Assembly (NCBI GenBank): GCA_015680685.1
Contig: MNCI01037842.1
Coordinates: forward strand, 62,001-126,000
DNA from: Gnetum montanum
Taxonomy: Eukaryota > Streptophyta > Gnetopsida > Gnetales > Gnetaceae
Length of the DNA: 64,000 bases
Reading direction: 5' to 3'
Below, piece after piece: positions 47,891-59,155 of this stretch. The number at the start of each line of letters is the position of its first letter. Position 1 is the first letter of the stretch. The notes beneath the pieces were generated by a model. The model worked only from the letters and a program-made list of their open reading frames with translations, was not told where the DNA came from and made no database searches. The translations under genes and the position numbers were made by a program.

Positions 47891-48520
47891 GTTTTTTGTG
47901 ATTAGTCTATACCGTAATCAGTAGTGGAGGTGTAGAGATTCTTGGGATTTGTAGGATATTACCAGATGTTTGTGGAACATTTTTCTTACATAGCCTATGC
48001 TTTGCCTCAATTGTTGAGGAAGGAAACTCATATTACTTGGAGCTTAGCTTGTTAGGCTACATTTGAAGAGTTGAAGGATAGATTGGTGACTGATCCAATG
48101 CTAATGTCTTCTACACTAGGACATCCATATGATATTAGTACTGATGCTTTAGGGGATGGATTTGGTTGTGTGTTGATGCAGGATGGATAGGTTGTGGCTT
48201 ATGCATCTTGTCAATTGAGGCCACATGAAACTAGATATCTTGTGCATGGTCTAGAGTTGGGTGCTATAATATTAGCATTGAAGATTTGGTGACATTATCT
48301 TATGGGAAGTAGGTTACTATTTGGACTGACCATAAGAGTCTTGAATATCTTATGAGTCAATTGCAGTCAAACCTATGACAACATAGATGGGTGGAGTTGC
48401 TTGGTAACTTTGATTTCACTATTAAATACAAGGTTTGCAAGACTAATAAAGTAGTTTATGCATTGAGTAGGGTGGTAAGTAAGATTAACAACTTGATAAT
48501 CCAATCAGATTTGTAGGGGT
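47891..48520 (+). pseudogene. Element D RT connection and RNase H, degraded
   Basis: Blocks are VQRFLGFVGYYQMFVEHFSY, ATFEELKDRLVTDPML, YDISTDALGDGFGCVLMQDG, VVAYASCQLRPHETRYLVHG and WTDHKSLEYLMSQLQ, ending WVELLGNFDFTIKYK. RNase H normally opens DAS; here it reads DAL. Single stops occur at Trp and Gln codons. Confidence 0.78.
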
Positions 48521-48599
48521 AGATACAATAGCAACAATAACATGATCCTTGGTGTCAAGAATTAAGACAACAACTCACCTTTGATGGATCACTCTATAT

Positions 48600-49480
48600 G
48601 GATAGCCATGTAGTGTTATGAAGAGATGGATGAATATGTGTTCTAAAAGCTCTACAAATTTAGTTGATGGATAAGGCCCACATGAGCAGATACCAAATGC
48701 ATCTAGGTAGTCATAAGATGCATGAGAGTTTGCGATGGATGTATTGGTGGCCTAGTATGAAGATCAATGTAGAAGAATATGTGTCTTGATGTTTAATTTG
48801 CTAGTAAGTGAAGATATAGCATTAAAGGCTTGGGTGATATTTGCATTCTTAGGATATTCCTAAGTGAAAATGGGATGCCATTGGTATGGATTTCATTGTT
48901 GGTCTTCCATGGTCTCATAGTGGTCATGATGCTATATTGGTAGTTGTTGATCTATTAACAAAGTTTGCCCATTTTCTCACCACATGAGCATTGGTGAGTG
49001 TAGTAGAAACTGCGCATCTCTTTCTTGTAGAGATAGTGTAGTTGCATGATGTGCCATGATGGATTATTAGTGAGAGAAATGCTTGATTCATGTCACATTT
49101 TTGGCTAGCATTTCAAAAGGAGATGGGTACAAAGCTGAATATGAGTTTGGCATATCATCCATAAAATAATGGTTAAACTAAGCAGGTGAATCAAATTCTC
49201 AAGGACATGTTGAGAGCCTATGCTCTACAGTATAGAGATGGCTAGGATTAAATGCTACCATTAGCTGAATTTGCATATAATAATAGTTATGAAGGGGGCT
49301 TGCAAGTAGCACCATATGAGATTTTATATGGTAGACCATGTAGAACACCTTTATGTTGGGATACCATAAAAGATCATTAACAAGTGAGCAAAAATTTTCT
49401 AAGACAAACAATAAAGCAAATTCATGAGATTTGAGATAAAGTAAGAGTTGCACATGATAGGCAAGTGACATATGCCAATC
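48600..49480 (+). pseudogene. Element D integrase core, degraded
   Basis: The zinc-binding part reads HLGSHKMHESLRWMYWWPSM and CLIC. The core reads [17 protein letters not shown] (first Asp kept) and [11 protein letters not shown]. Next is ISERNA-FMSHFW, where the usual second Asp is Glu, then SLAYHP-NNG-TKQVNQIL, where the catalytic Glu is Lys. Then come ALQYRDG and YNNSYEGGLQVAPYEILYGR, then CRTPLCWD. This wording fits the Tekay/Del chromovirus branch. Confidence 0.8.
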
Positions 49481-49489
49481 AACGTAAGA

Positions 49490-49925
49490 GGCCATTAGAG
49501 TTTGCAGCTAGGGATCATGTATTTCTTTGTGTTTCTTTCTTAAAAGGCCTTACCCAGTTTGGTCAAAAATGAAAATTGACTTCTAGATACATTGGTCCAT
49601 TTTAGGTATTACAGTGGATTAGGAGAGTGGCCTATCAAATTGCATTACCTTTTCATTTGGCACATGTACATGATGTGTTTCATGTATCTATGCTACAATG
49701 TTATGTGCTTGATGGATAGCATGTGATTAACCATTTAGGGATATAGCTACAGTCTTATGTTAGTTATGTTGAGCAAGAAGTAGAGATTGTCAATCGTATG
49801 TTGTAATAGCTATGTAGTAAAGTTGTACCTATGGTTAAGATTTTATGGAGTAGATATGGAGCTTCAAATGCTACCTGGGAGGTGGAGACTAAGATGCACA
49901 TAGCTTATCCTAAGATCTTCTGAGA
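49490..49925 (+). pseudogene. Element D integrase C-terminus with chromodomain
   Basis: It reads RDHVFLCVSFLKGLTQFGQK, KLTSRYIGPF, AYQIALPFHLAHVHDVFHVS and MLQCYVLDG. A chromodomain-like tail follows: SYVEQEVEIVNRML, VVPMVKILWSRYGASNATWE and TKMHIAYPKIF, then TGA. A C-terminal chromodomain guides chromovirus integration to marked chromatin (family knowledge). It runs to within about 30 bp of the 3' LTR. Confidence 0.8.
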
Positions 49926-49937
49926 GGAAGATTCTCA

Positions 49938-49949
49938 AGGAGGGGAGAG
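49938..49949 (+). promoter_or_regulatory. Polypurine tract (element D)
   Basis: AGGAGGGGAGAG directly precedes the TG of the 3' LTR, a textbook plus-strand primer site. Confidence 0.85.
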
Positions 49950-52260
49950 TGGCACATCCCATTCAGATACATTAGGTATGGCCATACAATTTATACATTA
50001 CATGTGGAGTCCCAGTGGGTTGTCGAGGATGAGTTAATTTAATATAAATGTATTTTACATGTTATGAGGCTTTTTCTTTATATTACTATTATGATGTCTT
50101 AACTAACATGAATATGTACACTAGCCCTATGTGATGTGTTAAACAAATGAGGTTATTGGCAAGGGTGTTGGATTGCGGTACAAGAGCACCTATTTAGTAT
50201 GTTTTTATGTTTTATGTGTGATTTCAATATTAATACATTTTTACTATAGTGCAATGTTGCATGATATTTTGGCATGATGTTGCAATGTGAAGGTGTAGAG
50301 CATTTGATAAGAATCTCATAGGTTCAAATAGATTTTGATTTGGAGACCCAATCTGTTTATTATGCATGATTGAAGTTCATGGTATTAGTCACGAAGGGAA
50401 AAAAATATTACCTTATAAAAATAACATAGTTAAAAAGCAAAATAAAATAAAGTTTAAAAAGGAAAATAATGGTTGCATGTGATCTATGCTAACTTGCACA
50501 TGTGTTTGCTTTTTTGTTTGAAAAAAAAAAGTAACCATTTTCATCGTAAAGTATAAAGTTATGCTTTGACTTGCATATTGTGAATTGGGGTTTTTATTTC
50601 TATGAACAAAAACCAATTTCTAGTTATTCTCTTCAATTTTTCTCCATTTTCTTTTGTTTTTCATCCTTTTTTCTAAATTTTGATCTTTGTAGATGGGTTT
50701 TTCTTACTCTAAACTTGGATTTGGGATTGTTGTGGTTGTATCTATGTGGGTGTGGAACTTGTTTGAAGCAAAATAGAGTCCTGTGCTTGTTTCAGCCTTT
50801 TTCTCTTAGCAAATTTAATTAGTGAGTTGTCTTTACCTTTTCCTTGTAGTTTTTTACTAAATTAGTATATATGATTATGTTATGTAGGCATGTGGGGCAG
50901 ATAGTTCAAAGATTAAATGTGGACATGTTATTTTGTATATTTCTTGAAATTGTGCGATTTTGGTTACAAATTGTTTAATAATATATATGTGATATATGGT
51001 ATGATGTGAACTTGTGGAACATGAGATGTGATGTTGATGAGATTGGTATACATGGAATATTATATGTTTAGGGTCTATTGTGGTGCAAGACTTTTTAAAT
51101 ATTATTAATTATTATTTTCTTAATCAAACTTTGGACATGTATAACCTTTCTTTCAAGAGTCCAATTTTGGTGAAATTAGTGTCGTTGGGATTGTCTTGGG
51201 AAGTACTTTCTAATGATGGAATTAGTTTTTCTCTTTGGGCATATATCATTTTGAGGATTATTATAGCAGTCATTTTATGGATTGCATGTAATGTTAAAAA
51301 TCTAGTTGTGGTAAAAAAATTTTGTTTTGTCAAATAGTGGTATTATTTTCATAAAATGAATGTGAATGTTAGGTGTAGATATATATGTGGTCATGTTATG
51401 TTTGCATAGATGCGTTATGCTTATGACATGTATTGGCTTAAGCTAGCTAGAATGTGTACATGTCTTCGTGACAATGCTTGTGATGGTCGTTGGTGGGTGA
51501 TGCTAGCATGAAGGTGTGGACCGGTTGGTGATGAGGCACCCTAGAGGTACTATGAATTAACCCTCACTATGATGCATGTGATGTGGTGTAATGAATATAT
51601 GATAGATGATGTCAGACTATGGCTTTATCTGTGATTGTATAATAGCCATCAATCCTCCTCAATAATGATTATGTTAGCATTATGTGTGATATAGTGCATG
51701 TGTGTTCATGTGTGTTCTTAGCATGTGTTAGACTAACGGTGGTTGTGGGTTGCCTTGTACCTCACTCCTCTCCTCTAGTGTAACACTTGTCAACCATCTA
51801 GTAGGGGAACTGTAAAGGCTTCCCACTCAATTGTGTATTGACTTTATTTAACTACAAGTGGAAGGCACAAGAACCCAGACGAGCACGGAGAGGAAAAGTA
51901 GAGGAGGGGAAAGTCTTCAATGCATAGTTAATGTATATTTTCATGTACAATAGTATGAACTATGTATAATTATATGAAACTCTTTCTACCCTTATAAATG
52001 TGATGATGATGTTTATGTGTTTTTGTATCTTGTGGAAATAGTACAAATTTTGGTTTATGTAGAGATATTCTATTTTCTGATTGTAATGTGTATGTTTAGT
52101 TTTTGGTATGGCATGATTTTTGTGTAGTTTGACCTTCCTTAATATAATGTATTTCTACAACTCATTAGTATTTTCTAGTTATCATGCTTCTGTTGTAAGA
52201 TTACTAATGATCCTAAGCATCACTCTGCCCTAGCTAGGCTGGGGTCTTATAGATGTAACA
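49950..52260 (+). repeat. 3' LTR of element D
   Basis: It starts TGGCACATCCCATTCAG and ends TATAGATGTAACA. The final GATGTAACA is the exact inverse of the TGTTACATC that opens the 5' LTR. About 400 bp present in the 5' LTR and E are missing near 51570, with GATGCAT at the join. It is followed by TAAAT. Confidence 0.88.
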
Positions 52261-52265
52261 TAAAT

Positions 52266-53490
52266 AAGACCAATATTTAGTACCAGCTAGTTCAAAGCTT
52301 TAAAAGGATATAGTCAACAACCTCAAATATGCGACAATTATATTAACTAATTGCAAACAATTTAAATAAATGAATGATATGTTTTTTACCCTCAAAACAT
52401 AACGTAGGTTATTTTAAAATTTCCGCATGAAGCTAGGCGTTATAGGTGCTCCCTATTTCTGAACTATCCCAAAGCCCCAAACATCTCAGAAGAGCTATTT
52501 TCCTGAAATTAGCTAGCCCTCAAGTTGTCACCATGCCTTATAAAGCATAGCCCGTCTTGTTTCCATGTGCAACTTGCAGGTATTTCAGACATTATTCCTG
52601 ATCAACATGTTCTGCACCAAATCCAGACCATATGACCTTATAAGTGGACTGCACCACGCTGTCAGGCAGACCAGATGCTTCTAAGATTGTAAATACAAAC
52701 GCAAAGTTGTAATGTCCCATGTAAAAAAACTATTTTTTGCTTGAGCCCAGGAAGGTGTTTCTAGTACATATTTGACTGGAGCATGTAGAAGGGATACTCT
52801 GCAACAACCCAGTTGTAATTATTCAAGCTATGCGTGAAGCAACCAGTAAGCAATTAGTCAGCCTTGGGCTGTCAACACCAGTTTCCTACCAGAGAAAACT
52901 GGGCTGGAATTCCTTGGCTGATGCACCGACCGTAATTCCACACATTAGTCCATTCATGATCCGTTAAGGGAGTAGGCAGAAACTCGTTCCCAAAAAATTG
53001 CAGTCAGAAAACAGCTCATGATGTTCCGCGTGGGCGATCATCAAATATAAAAATTAGACCATTTATAGGATATTATGGCAGGTCTAATATTTTAATGGAT
53101 CAAGGAAAATTGAAACAAAAATAACTCTTTTTGAAAATGGTAGTCAATAAGTTTACGTTATCAGGTGCCATTATTTCATTATTACTCCGAAGATACCATC
53201 ACTCCACAAATTTGCGTTTAATATTTGGATTGCAGTTTACAACAGAGCTGCTTCGTGACTCGTAGGTCATGCAAACACAAGCTCCAAATATCAGAAACGC
53301 ATGCAAAATATTTTCGGTTTTGGAAAGCTTGATGGGCTCAAATTCAGTTTTATACCTTGAATGCTGTTTAGTTTAAAGGAATATTCCACAACATGAGCCA
53401 CACCCAAAACTGAAAAATGATTTTTTAAACAATGCTTTCACCTTAAGCTTCCTTTTTTCAAAGAGGTCGAGGAAAGGCGGGTCCTCAGCT
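52266..53490. other. Upstream region of the HLH/ACT-like gene copy 1
   Basis: No gene was seen. From about 52400 it aligns with 59520 onward; shared words include TTATTTTAAAATTTCC, TGCAACTTGC and CACGCTGTCAG. It is thus the 5' part of a duplicated genomic block and probably holds the gene's promoter region. Confidence 0.45.
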
Positions 53491-53496
53491 TGCCTT

Positions 53497-53504
53497 TTTA
53501 TAAG
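53497..53504 (+). promoter_or_regulatory. TATA box of the HLH/ACT-like gene copy 1
   Basis: TTTATAAG lies 222 bp before the proposed ATG. The surrounding block, with GAATTAACTCTTCGTAGAATGAAG, recurs upstream of the other three copies. Copy 2 reads TTTATGAA here, so its box is damaged. Confidence 0.5.
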
Positions 53505-53725
53505 AATTAACTCTTCGTAGAATGAAGGGACAGGTTGCACTGTCTGGAGACAATACAAACACAATTCTCTGCTTAGTAAGTATTCTATAACCTATACCAT
53601 CTGGTTTGCTTCTTTTTTCATCCAATGCAGTAAAACTGATCTTTGTTCCCCCGCTGATTTGCTTATTCCCTTCTCTGCTCTGGTAGTCTGGTTTGGTTCC
53701 GAAGTTCTGATTTTCATCTTCTGCA

Positions 53726-54655
53726 ATGAAAGTGATATTGCCAGTAGTAACCAGAAGAGCCCCCCATAAGCATGGAAGGATTTTGAAAACTTTGGTGAGA
53801 AGAGCACGTTACAGGAAAGCAAAAGCCCACAAGTACGCTAGATCCTCAGCCAGATCACTCTATGTATCCATCCTGTTAGCAGCCCTCAGAGCTACAGTGA
53901 ACAGAGGCATCAAGGTATCTGCTTTAATTCTGTAAAAATATATAAGGTTTTCAACTTTTATTACCATCTAAGCCAGTATGAAGTAATCTTACCTTTCATT
54001 CAATCATACCGGGACAATTTTTTGTCAGTATGGACTCGATTCCTGCTAGAATATTTATATCTTTTTTCAGGGTTCTTGTTAGGATTAAATTAAATACCCT
54101 TAGATCACCAATCTAGGCTACAAGGTATTAAGAATATGGTCTGGCAGGCTACCAGTGGACTTAAACGCAATAAAAGCAAAGCAACACTGGAAATAACTGT
54201 AAAGACTCAAAAATACTAGTCTTTTTCTGCAGAGCCGCGGGCGAAAAATCAAATCTGGGATTGATCATGTAGAGGTAACAGTTATGGGTGGGCAGTATCA
54301 TATCAGCGTTTTAACAACAAGACAAGGGTGCCCACTGTCCTGTTATATCGAGTTGTTGGAGAGTGAAGGCATGCAGGTGCTTCATGTTACCACTTGGACA
54401 AGCAAGGATAAAGTCTTCCACACTCTGATTGTTGAGGTAAACACCAGATTTTCACAGGAACAACCAATATTTTGTTTGGTATTTCTCTTATCTCATGATT
54501 TTTACTGTTTTTGTTGTCGAGATCAGACTGACATGATGACAGTGCATGATCCCAGTGGCCTCCAAAGAAGACTATACACAATGGCTTCAAACTCTTCCAT
54601 GAAAAGAATCCAGCAGAAAAGAAATACTAAGGCGAAAGGAAAATATAGAAAATAA
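53726..54655 (+). CDS. Small ACT-like-domain protein, bHLH-related, three exons (copy 1)
   Basis: The model is exon 1 53726-53914, exon 2 54233-54436 and exon 3 54527-54655. All introns are GT-AG in phase 0. The acceptor of intron 1 is TCTTTTTCTGCAG. The product would be 173 aa. Exon 1 (63 aa) is very basic (RRARYRKAKAHK), then SLYVSILLAALRA, perhaps one amphipathic helix; no full bHLH is visible. Exon 2 (68 aa) reads DHVEVTVMGGQYHISVLTTR, CPLSCYIELLESEGMQVLHV and VFHTLIVE, like the ACT-like domain after many plant bHLHs (cf. group Ib ending RVFHTI-VE). Exon 3 is a basic tail ending KGKYRK. It may regulate by dimerising with bHLH partners (inference). An upstream exon cannot be excluded. The frame is open throughout, unlike copy 2. 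Confidence 0.6.
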
Positions 54656-57057
54656 AGATAAAAGGAAACAGCAGGAAAAATCAACTTTTGTCTCAGTTAA
54701 TTTCTTTTAGATGCAAGTTCGAAGTTACTTCTTTTTAAGGTGCCGTTGCCTCAGTTAGCCACTTATGCTTATTACTAATTTATTACATCTGATCTTATTA
54801 TGATTTGATGAGAAATATATTCCGTTCACTGCAACCTGAATTTCATTTATGCAAGCTCATGGTTACGGTTTCTAGACTTTCGCAATATTTATTTGGTAAG
54901 CAAGAAACATATGTTATCGTGACTTTGGTTGCCAATTTAACAATATTTCCCACAGGGCCGCAACTATTGGTCACAAAACTCCTGAAATTGAGCTTTGATT
55001 TAACAAGAAGAACATTAAAATTTTTTATAACTACTCACAGATACATGATAGTAAATCAACGGTTACAGTGACTATTAAAGAAATTATGCCCAGCGAACTG
55101 AATATTTTGGAATTTTAGGGCAACATGGAAATGGAAGTACGCGACCATCCAAATAATCAAGATTGTATCTACATTGAAAAATGAATTATTCAGTGGCAGA
55201 TAATGAATACCAAACATCGTACCATTCCGTTGTAAACAAAATAAGAATAAAAAGACGTGCACGTGTTCTTGAAATAGAGAACATCGTTAAATATTCTTAA
55301 TGCATAAAAGAACCGAGGAGTTGGCTACATCAGTTTTGACGTAAAATCACCTCTCTATTTTCTTGTTCGTTAAAGTCATTCACTTCAATAACAAAGTATC
55401 ATAAGTATATTATACTTTTGCTGTGCTTTTAGACCCATTTCAGGGTAACTAAGGGGTCATTCCCTGGATAAAGCCTTACATCCTTCGGTAACTTGAGGCC
55501 CTACATAACGTCGATACGAATTTGTGTGTGCAAAAAGGGTACTTTAAACACAAAAAGGTATGTTAAGTATGCTTGTGCAAGATACAGATGTAGATCCCAG
55601 GCTAAGCCACTAAAAAAAAGTGCACAGAAATTACTAACTGAATCTAGAGGGGAATGTTTTTAAAGTAAGATTAAGTTATTTTTCCTAATTATTCTCCTTA
55701 TATCTTATATAAAAATCTGGATGCAAAAAATAGAATATACATAAAAATTAAGTGTTCACAAATATTCTTTTAAGTAATCATGTGTAGATAAAGGATTTTT
55801 ATGTGTGCTCACATATTTTTTGGTTAACAAGTCAACAATATATGAGCTCTCATCCACCCTTAGTTTGACTTCATGTATTGAGGCGATGAGTAACATTAAT
55901 ATTTCATGATTACAAGTTGCCTGCTTTAATCTTAAGTTTAACTAGGGCTCCATCACGATTAGATAGGGTGCAAGATATTCTAGAAATCAATCCATAAACC
56001 TATCATAATTGTTATGTTAGTTTTAGTTCTATCATTATACCGTACCATCAATAATTTCAACATTACCAAAGCTAAGTATAAGTAATATAGAATATTCCTT
56101 GAAAGCCTTAATTGCATAATGTAGATGATCCCTTTCACAATCTAACAGCCAAGTAGGCAACAATAATTACAATGTACAAAGCATTGTAATTGGGCATTTG
56201 TAATCAATGAAAAGCTTATAACAGTTGTTAAGTGTTATGACTTGTATCATAGAACTCACAAGGGTAATTTAACCATTTTATGTTAAGATATGGAATACAG
56301 TGAAAAATAATAGCTAAAACTTACACAGTCCAATAAATCTGATTAACTTATTGATTTTACTTAAACAGATTTCAAGAACTAGTTAAAATTTCTAATTGAT
56401 TATCAATTTCTAAAGTGCAAGCTTATACATCAATAAGACTAAAATATTTTAAAAGTGACCCTTTTGTTCTTGAAATAAGATTAAGATGACGATTTGCAAT
56501 ATTTTTTGTAATTTAAAAGTAGTAAAGTCATGTGCAGAATGTATTTAAAATTTTAAATAAATAAAAATAAATAAAATATGAATGAAGTGATTGAAAGAAA
56601 AATCCAAGCAATTTCTAAATCCTTTTTTTATTAAAAAGATTGAAAAAAAAATTCATGTACCGATCAAAAGAGTAATGAATATTGGTTACATATGAGTTAG
56701 ACTAGAACCCAGGTACCATCGTTCAACAAGTCTGTTTTGAATATCTGGATGTCAAACAGGGAGATTCTAGTGTGATGAAATGAAAATCCTTTTCTGAAGT
56801 TGAAAATGCATGATCTTCAAGGCACACTCCACAACTCCATGCATTGCGATGATGTTCTATAATCAATACTTTTTCCTTAAAAACTTCTCTTTTAGGAGTT
56901 AACCCTTCATCTAATGAAAAGACATGGCACTAGCATAGTTCATTAACATCTGTGTAGGCTTTCCATGGCTGGGAACCTATAATACTGTTAGGTTTTCTAT
57001 GTGCTAACTCTTTATTTTGCTTCACTAGCAATTTAATTCTAAATTTCTGAGACTTAT
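54656..57057. other. Intergenic region between copy 1 and the exon-1 remnant
   Basis: No gene was found. Its left part aligns with the stretch after copy 2 (shared words ATTTCATTT, CTATTTTCTT and AAATAAGAATAAAAA). The part from about 56640 aligns with 63480 onward and leads into another gene-start copy. It is AT-rich throughout. Confidence 0.4.
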
Positions 57058-57185
57058 CTGCATTGAAAGCAAGATTGCTAGCAGTGACCTAGAGTTTGAG
57101 ATCTATGTTGAGAGGAATGCAGAGAACATTATCAGGAACCTTGAACAGGAAAAATTAAATCTCTTTATGTATGAATGCAGGTAGT
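57058..57185 (+). pseudogene. Exon-1 remnant of the same gene (copy 3)
   Basis: TCTGCATTGAAAGCAAGATTGCTAGCAGTGACC matches the start region of copies 1, 2 and 4 (run broken here only for description: the start codon ATG reads TTG), and the similarity fades after about 60 bp. The upstream block (56640-56960) aligns with the upstream block of copy 4. No exon 2 or 3 follows. Confidence 0.4.
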
Positions 57186-57309
57186 AGTTAGCAAAGCCTC
57201 AGTGAATGAGGGCATCCACAGATATTTCATCTTTTTATGTAATTGAACTAGGGTGTTCACTACAACTATGAATAAACTTTTGCATTCATTTGTTAAATGC
57301 CAATGCAGA

Positions 57310-58230
57310 ATACCCTGAAGCATATCCGAATAGATAAGATGAGTTTTATTGATAGTTGGCTATTGTTGAATATTGATAGAAGATTAAGAGAATTATTTGA
57401 TGAAAATAAAGGAACACCAATGATTTTACTAATAAGAGACATTTCTCTACTTCAGAGACCTTGCTCTACTTCTTTTCATGTTAGATGTATTATGTTACCA
57501 TACATTTTAAGAAATTTAGATATTGCATGGCTTTAGGCATCCTTTGAACCTTTTGTCACTTTAAATGTAGATTAATGATACAATGGTGAGCAAAGGTTTC
57601 ATGAGGTTTTTATGAACATCAAAGAGGATAAAACTCTTGATACAATTATAAATTTCTTATTTTAGATTGAATCTTTCTTCAACATTAAATTGTCTGAATA
57701 GCTTTAAGGACTCTATGCACTTGTATAAACAAGCATAAAGAACATATGCATAATTTATAGGTGTTATTGAAGATGCAAAGACTTATTACTATGTGTTTCA
57801 CTAATAAAGAATATAGTAGATTTAGAATTGTTAAAGATGATGGAAAATATTTTGAGCAATCATTATTATTATGTGAAAATGTAAAAGTTATATTTATAAT
57901 TAACTTATGGGTAGAGTCAGGTTTAGTCAATGGAGCTCTTAGTACATCAGTTAATAGTGTATTGTCCTATTTAGGCAAATATCTACCCAATCTACCATAA
58001 TATGTTATCATGAATTTTGATTTCTAGATTGTTTGTCCATTCAATAAGTATATCCTTGATATGTACCTATTATTCAACTCATTAGAGGAGGATCGTAGCA
58101 GGTACCCTTATTATTGGCATAACCAGTAACAATCCATAAATCATAAAAAAATGACATTAGATAACACATGTATTGATGTGGGATGAAGAGGTATAATAGA
58201 TCTAACTTTTTATGAAACTATTCAAGGTAA
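57310..58230 (+). pseudogene. PIF1-like DNA helicase fragment
   Basis: Blocks in order are IRIDKMSFIDSWLLLNIDRR then LRELFDENKGTP (Walker B region; usual IDEMS), RDISLLQRP (usual GDxxQLPPV), EQRFHEVFMNIKEDKTLD, LWVESGLVNGALST, LPNLP-YVIMNFD and KKMTLDNTCIDVG, then LTF. These match the motif order of PIF1-family helicases, also the helicase part of plant Helitrons. Motif I is not seen, and stops and gaps are many. Copying by a Helitron or an old gene fragment are both possible. Confidence 0.65.
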
Positions 58231-58690
58231 GCATTGTTGATTCTTTAAAGATTCCTATGTTTTTTCTTTGTAGCAATATAAGAAAATGTTAACAACACAA
58301 AATCTTCAATCTAGGTTTGTGGACGGGAGATGTTTGGTTGAGTTAAAAGAAAAATAAATCATCTATATCTTTTGTTTTCTTTATCCACATGTATTCTTCT
58401 TTTGTAAGATATAATAGTATGTTATTTTTCACACAAAACTTTTGGATGATAAGCAAGATAATTCTATGTTCAATATAGCTTTAACTCACCCTTGCTTGGT
58501 CAATCCCTTTTGTATTTCCTCACTTTGTTTTTGGAAATAAAGAAGGAATTGAGGAAGCAAGGGTGAGTTGAAGTTACTTCAAACACAAAATTTTATTATT
58601 CCTTGTCCATAAGTTCATCATTCAAACATTAGTTTTTCCTCACTTGACAGGCATGTATACATCTAGATCCTCTTGGCCAAAGTATAAAGA
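58231..58690. other. AT-rich spacer
   Basis: No gene was seen. It contains an inverted pair of CAACTCACCCTTGCTT-like sequences near 58485 and 58560 (CTTTAACTCACCCTTGCTT and AAGCAAGGGTGAGTTGAAG), which could form a hairpin with a loop of about 60 bp. Confidence 0.5.
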
Positions 58691-59155
58691 TACATATTAT
58701 ATATATGTAAGCTAGTTCCATCATGTTTCAAGGGTTTTAATTTTTCCTAGGATTTAAGTGTTTAGCTAAATACACTAGGATCATTATTCTACCCTTATGT
58801 TTTAAAGAGTATAAGGCTATGACTTGCCATGAAATTTAAATGTTCTAAAGTACTATGAGAACTATTAAATAAGAACATATTTTTAAATTTTGTACAATGG
58901 CTTTTTAGCATTAGAGTATGCAATACATATTATATATATGTAAGCTAGTTCCATCATGTTTCAAGGATTTTAATTTTTCCTAGGATTTAGGTGTTTAGCT
59001 AAATACCCTAGGATCATTAATCTAACCTTACGTTTTAAAGAGCATAAGACTATGACCTACCACCAAATTCAAATGTTCTAAAGTACTATGAGAACTATTA
59101 AATAAGAACATATTTTTAAATTTTGTACAATAGCTTCTTAGCATCAGAGTATGCT
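58691..59155. repeat. Tandem duplication of a 233-bp unit
   Basis: Two adjacent copies (58691-58923 and 58924-59155) start TACATATTATATATATGTAA and end near GAGTATGC. They differ at a small number of sites and contain no gene. Confidence 0.85.

Larger units (their letters stand above)
11081..52260. mobile_element. Outer unit D/E: Tekay-like element with an extra inverted LTR, interrupted by B
   Basis: The unit consists of an LTR in reverse orientation (E, split by element B), an LTR in forward orientation, a gag-pol pseudogene and a second forward LTR. It is bounded by TAAAT at 11076-11080 and 52261-52265. E and the forward 5' LTR meet head-to-head at 43520/43521. The flanks of the individual parts do not match, but the flanks of the whole do, so I read it as one integration. 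TAAAT is AT-rich, so chance cannot be excluded. Confidence 0.6.

Noticed and set aside
49199-49495. Minus-strand 98-aa open frame
   Set aside because: It is antisense to the integrase core of element D, which has recognisable motifs.
53592-53822. Minus-strand open frame over exon 1 and leader of copy 1, also at 61264-61534 for copy 2
   Set aside because: It is antisense to the better supported spliced gene, and the peptides of the two copies differ strongly.
57685-57930. Minus-strand open frame of 81 aa
   Set aside because: It is antisense to the helicase relic, whose motifs are on the plus strand.
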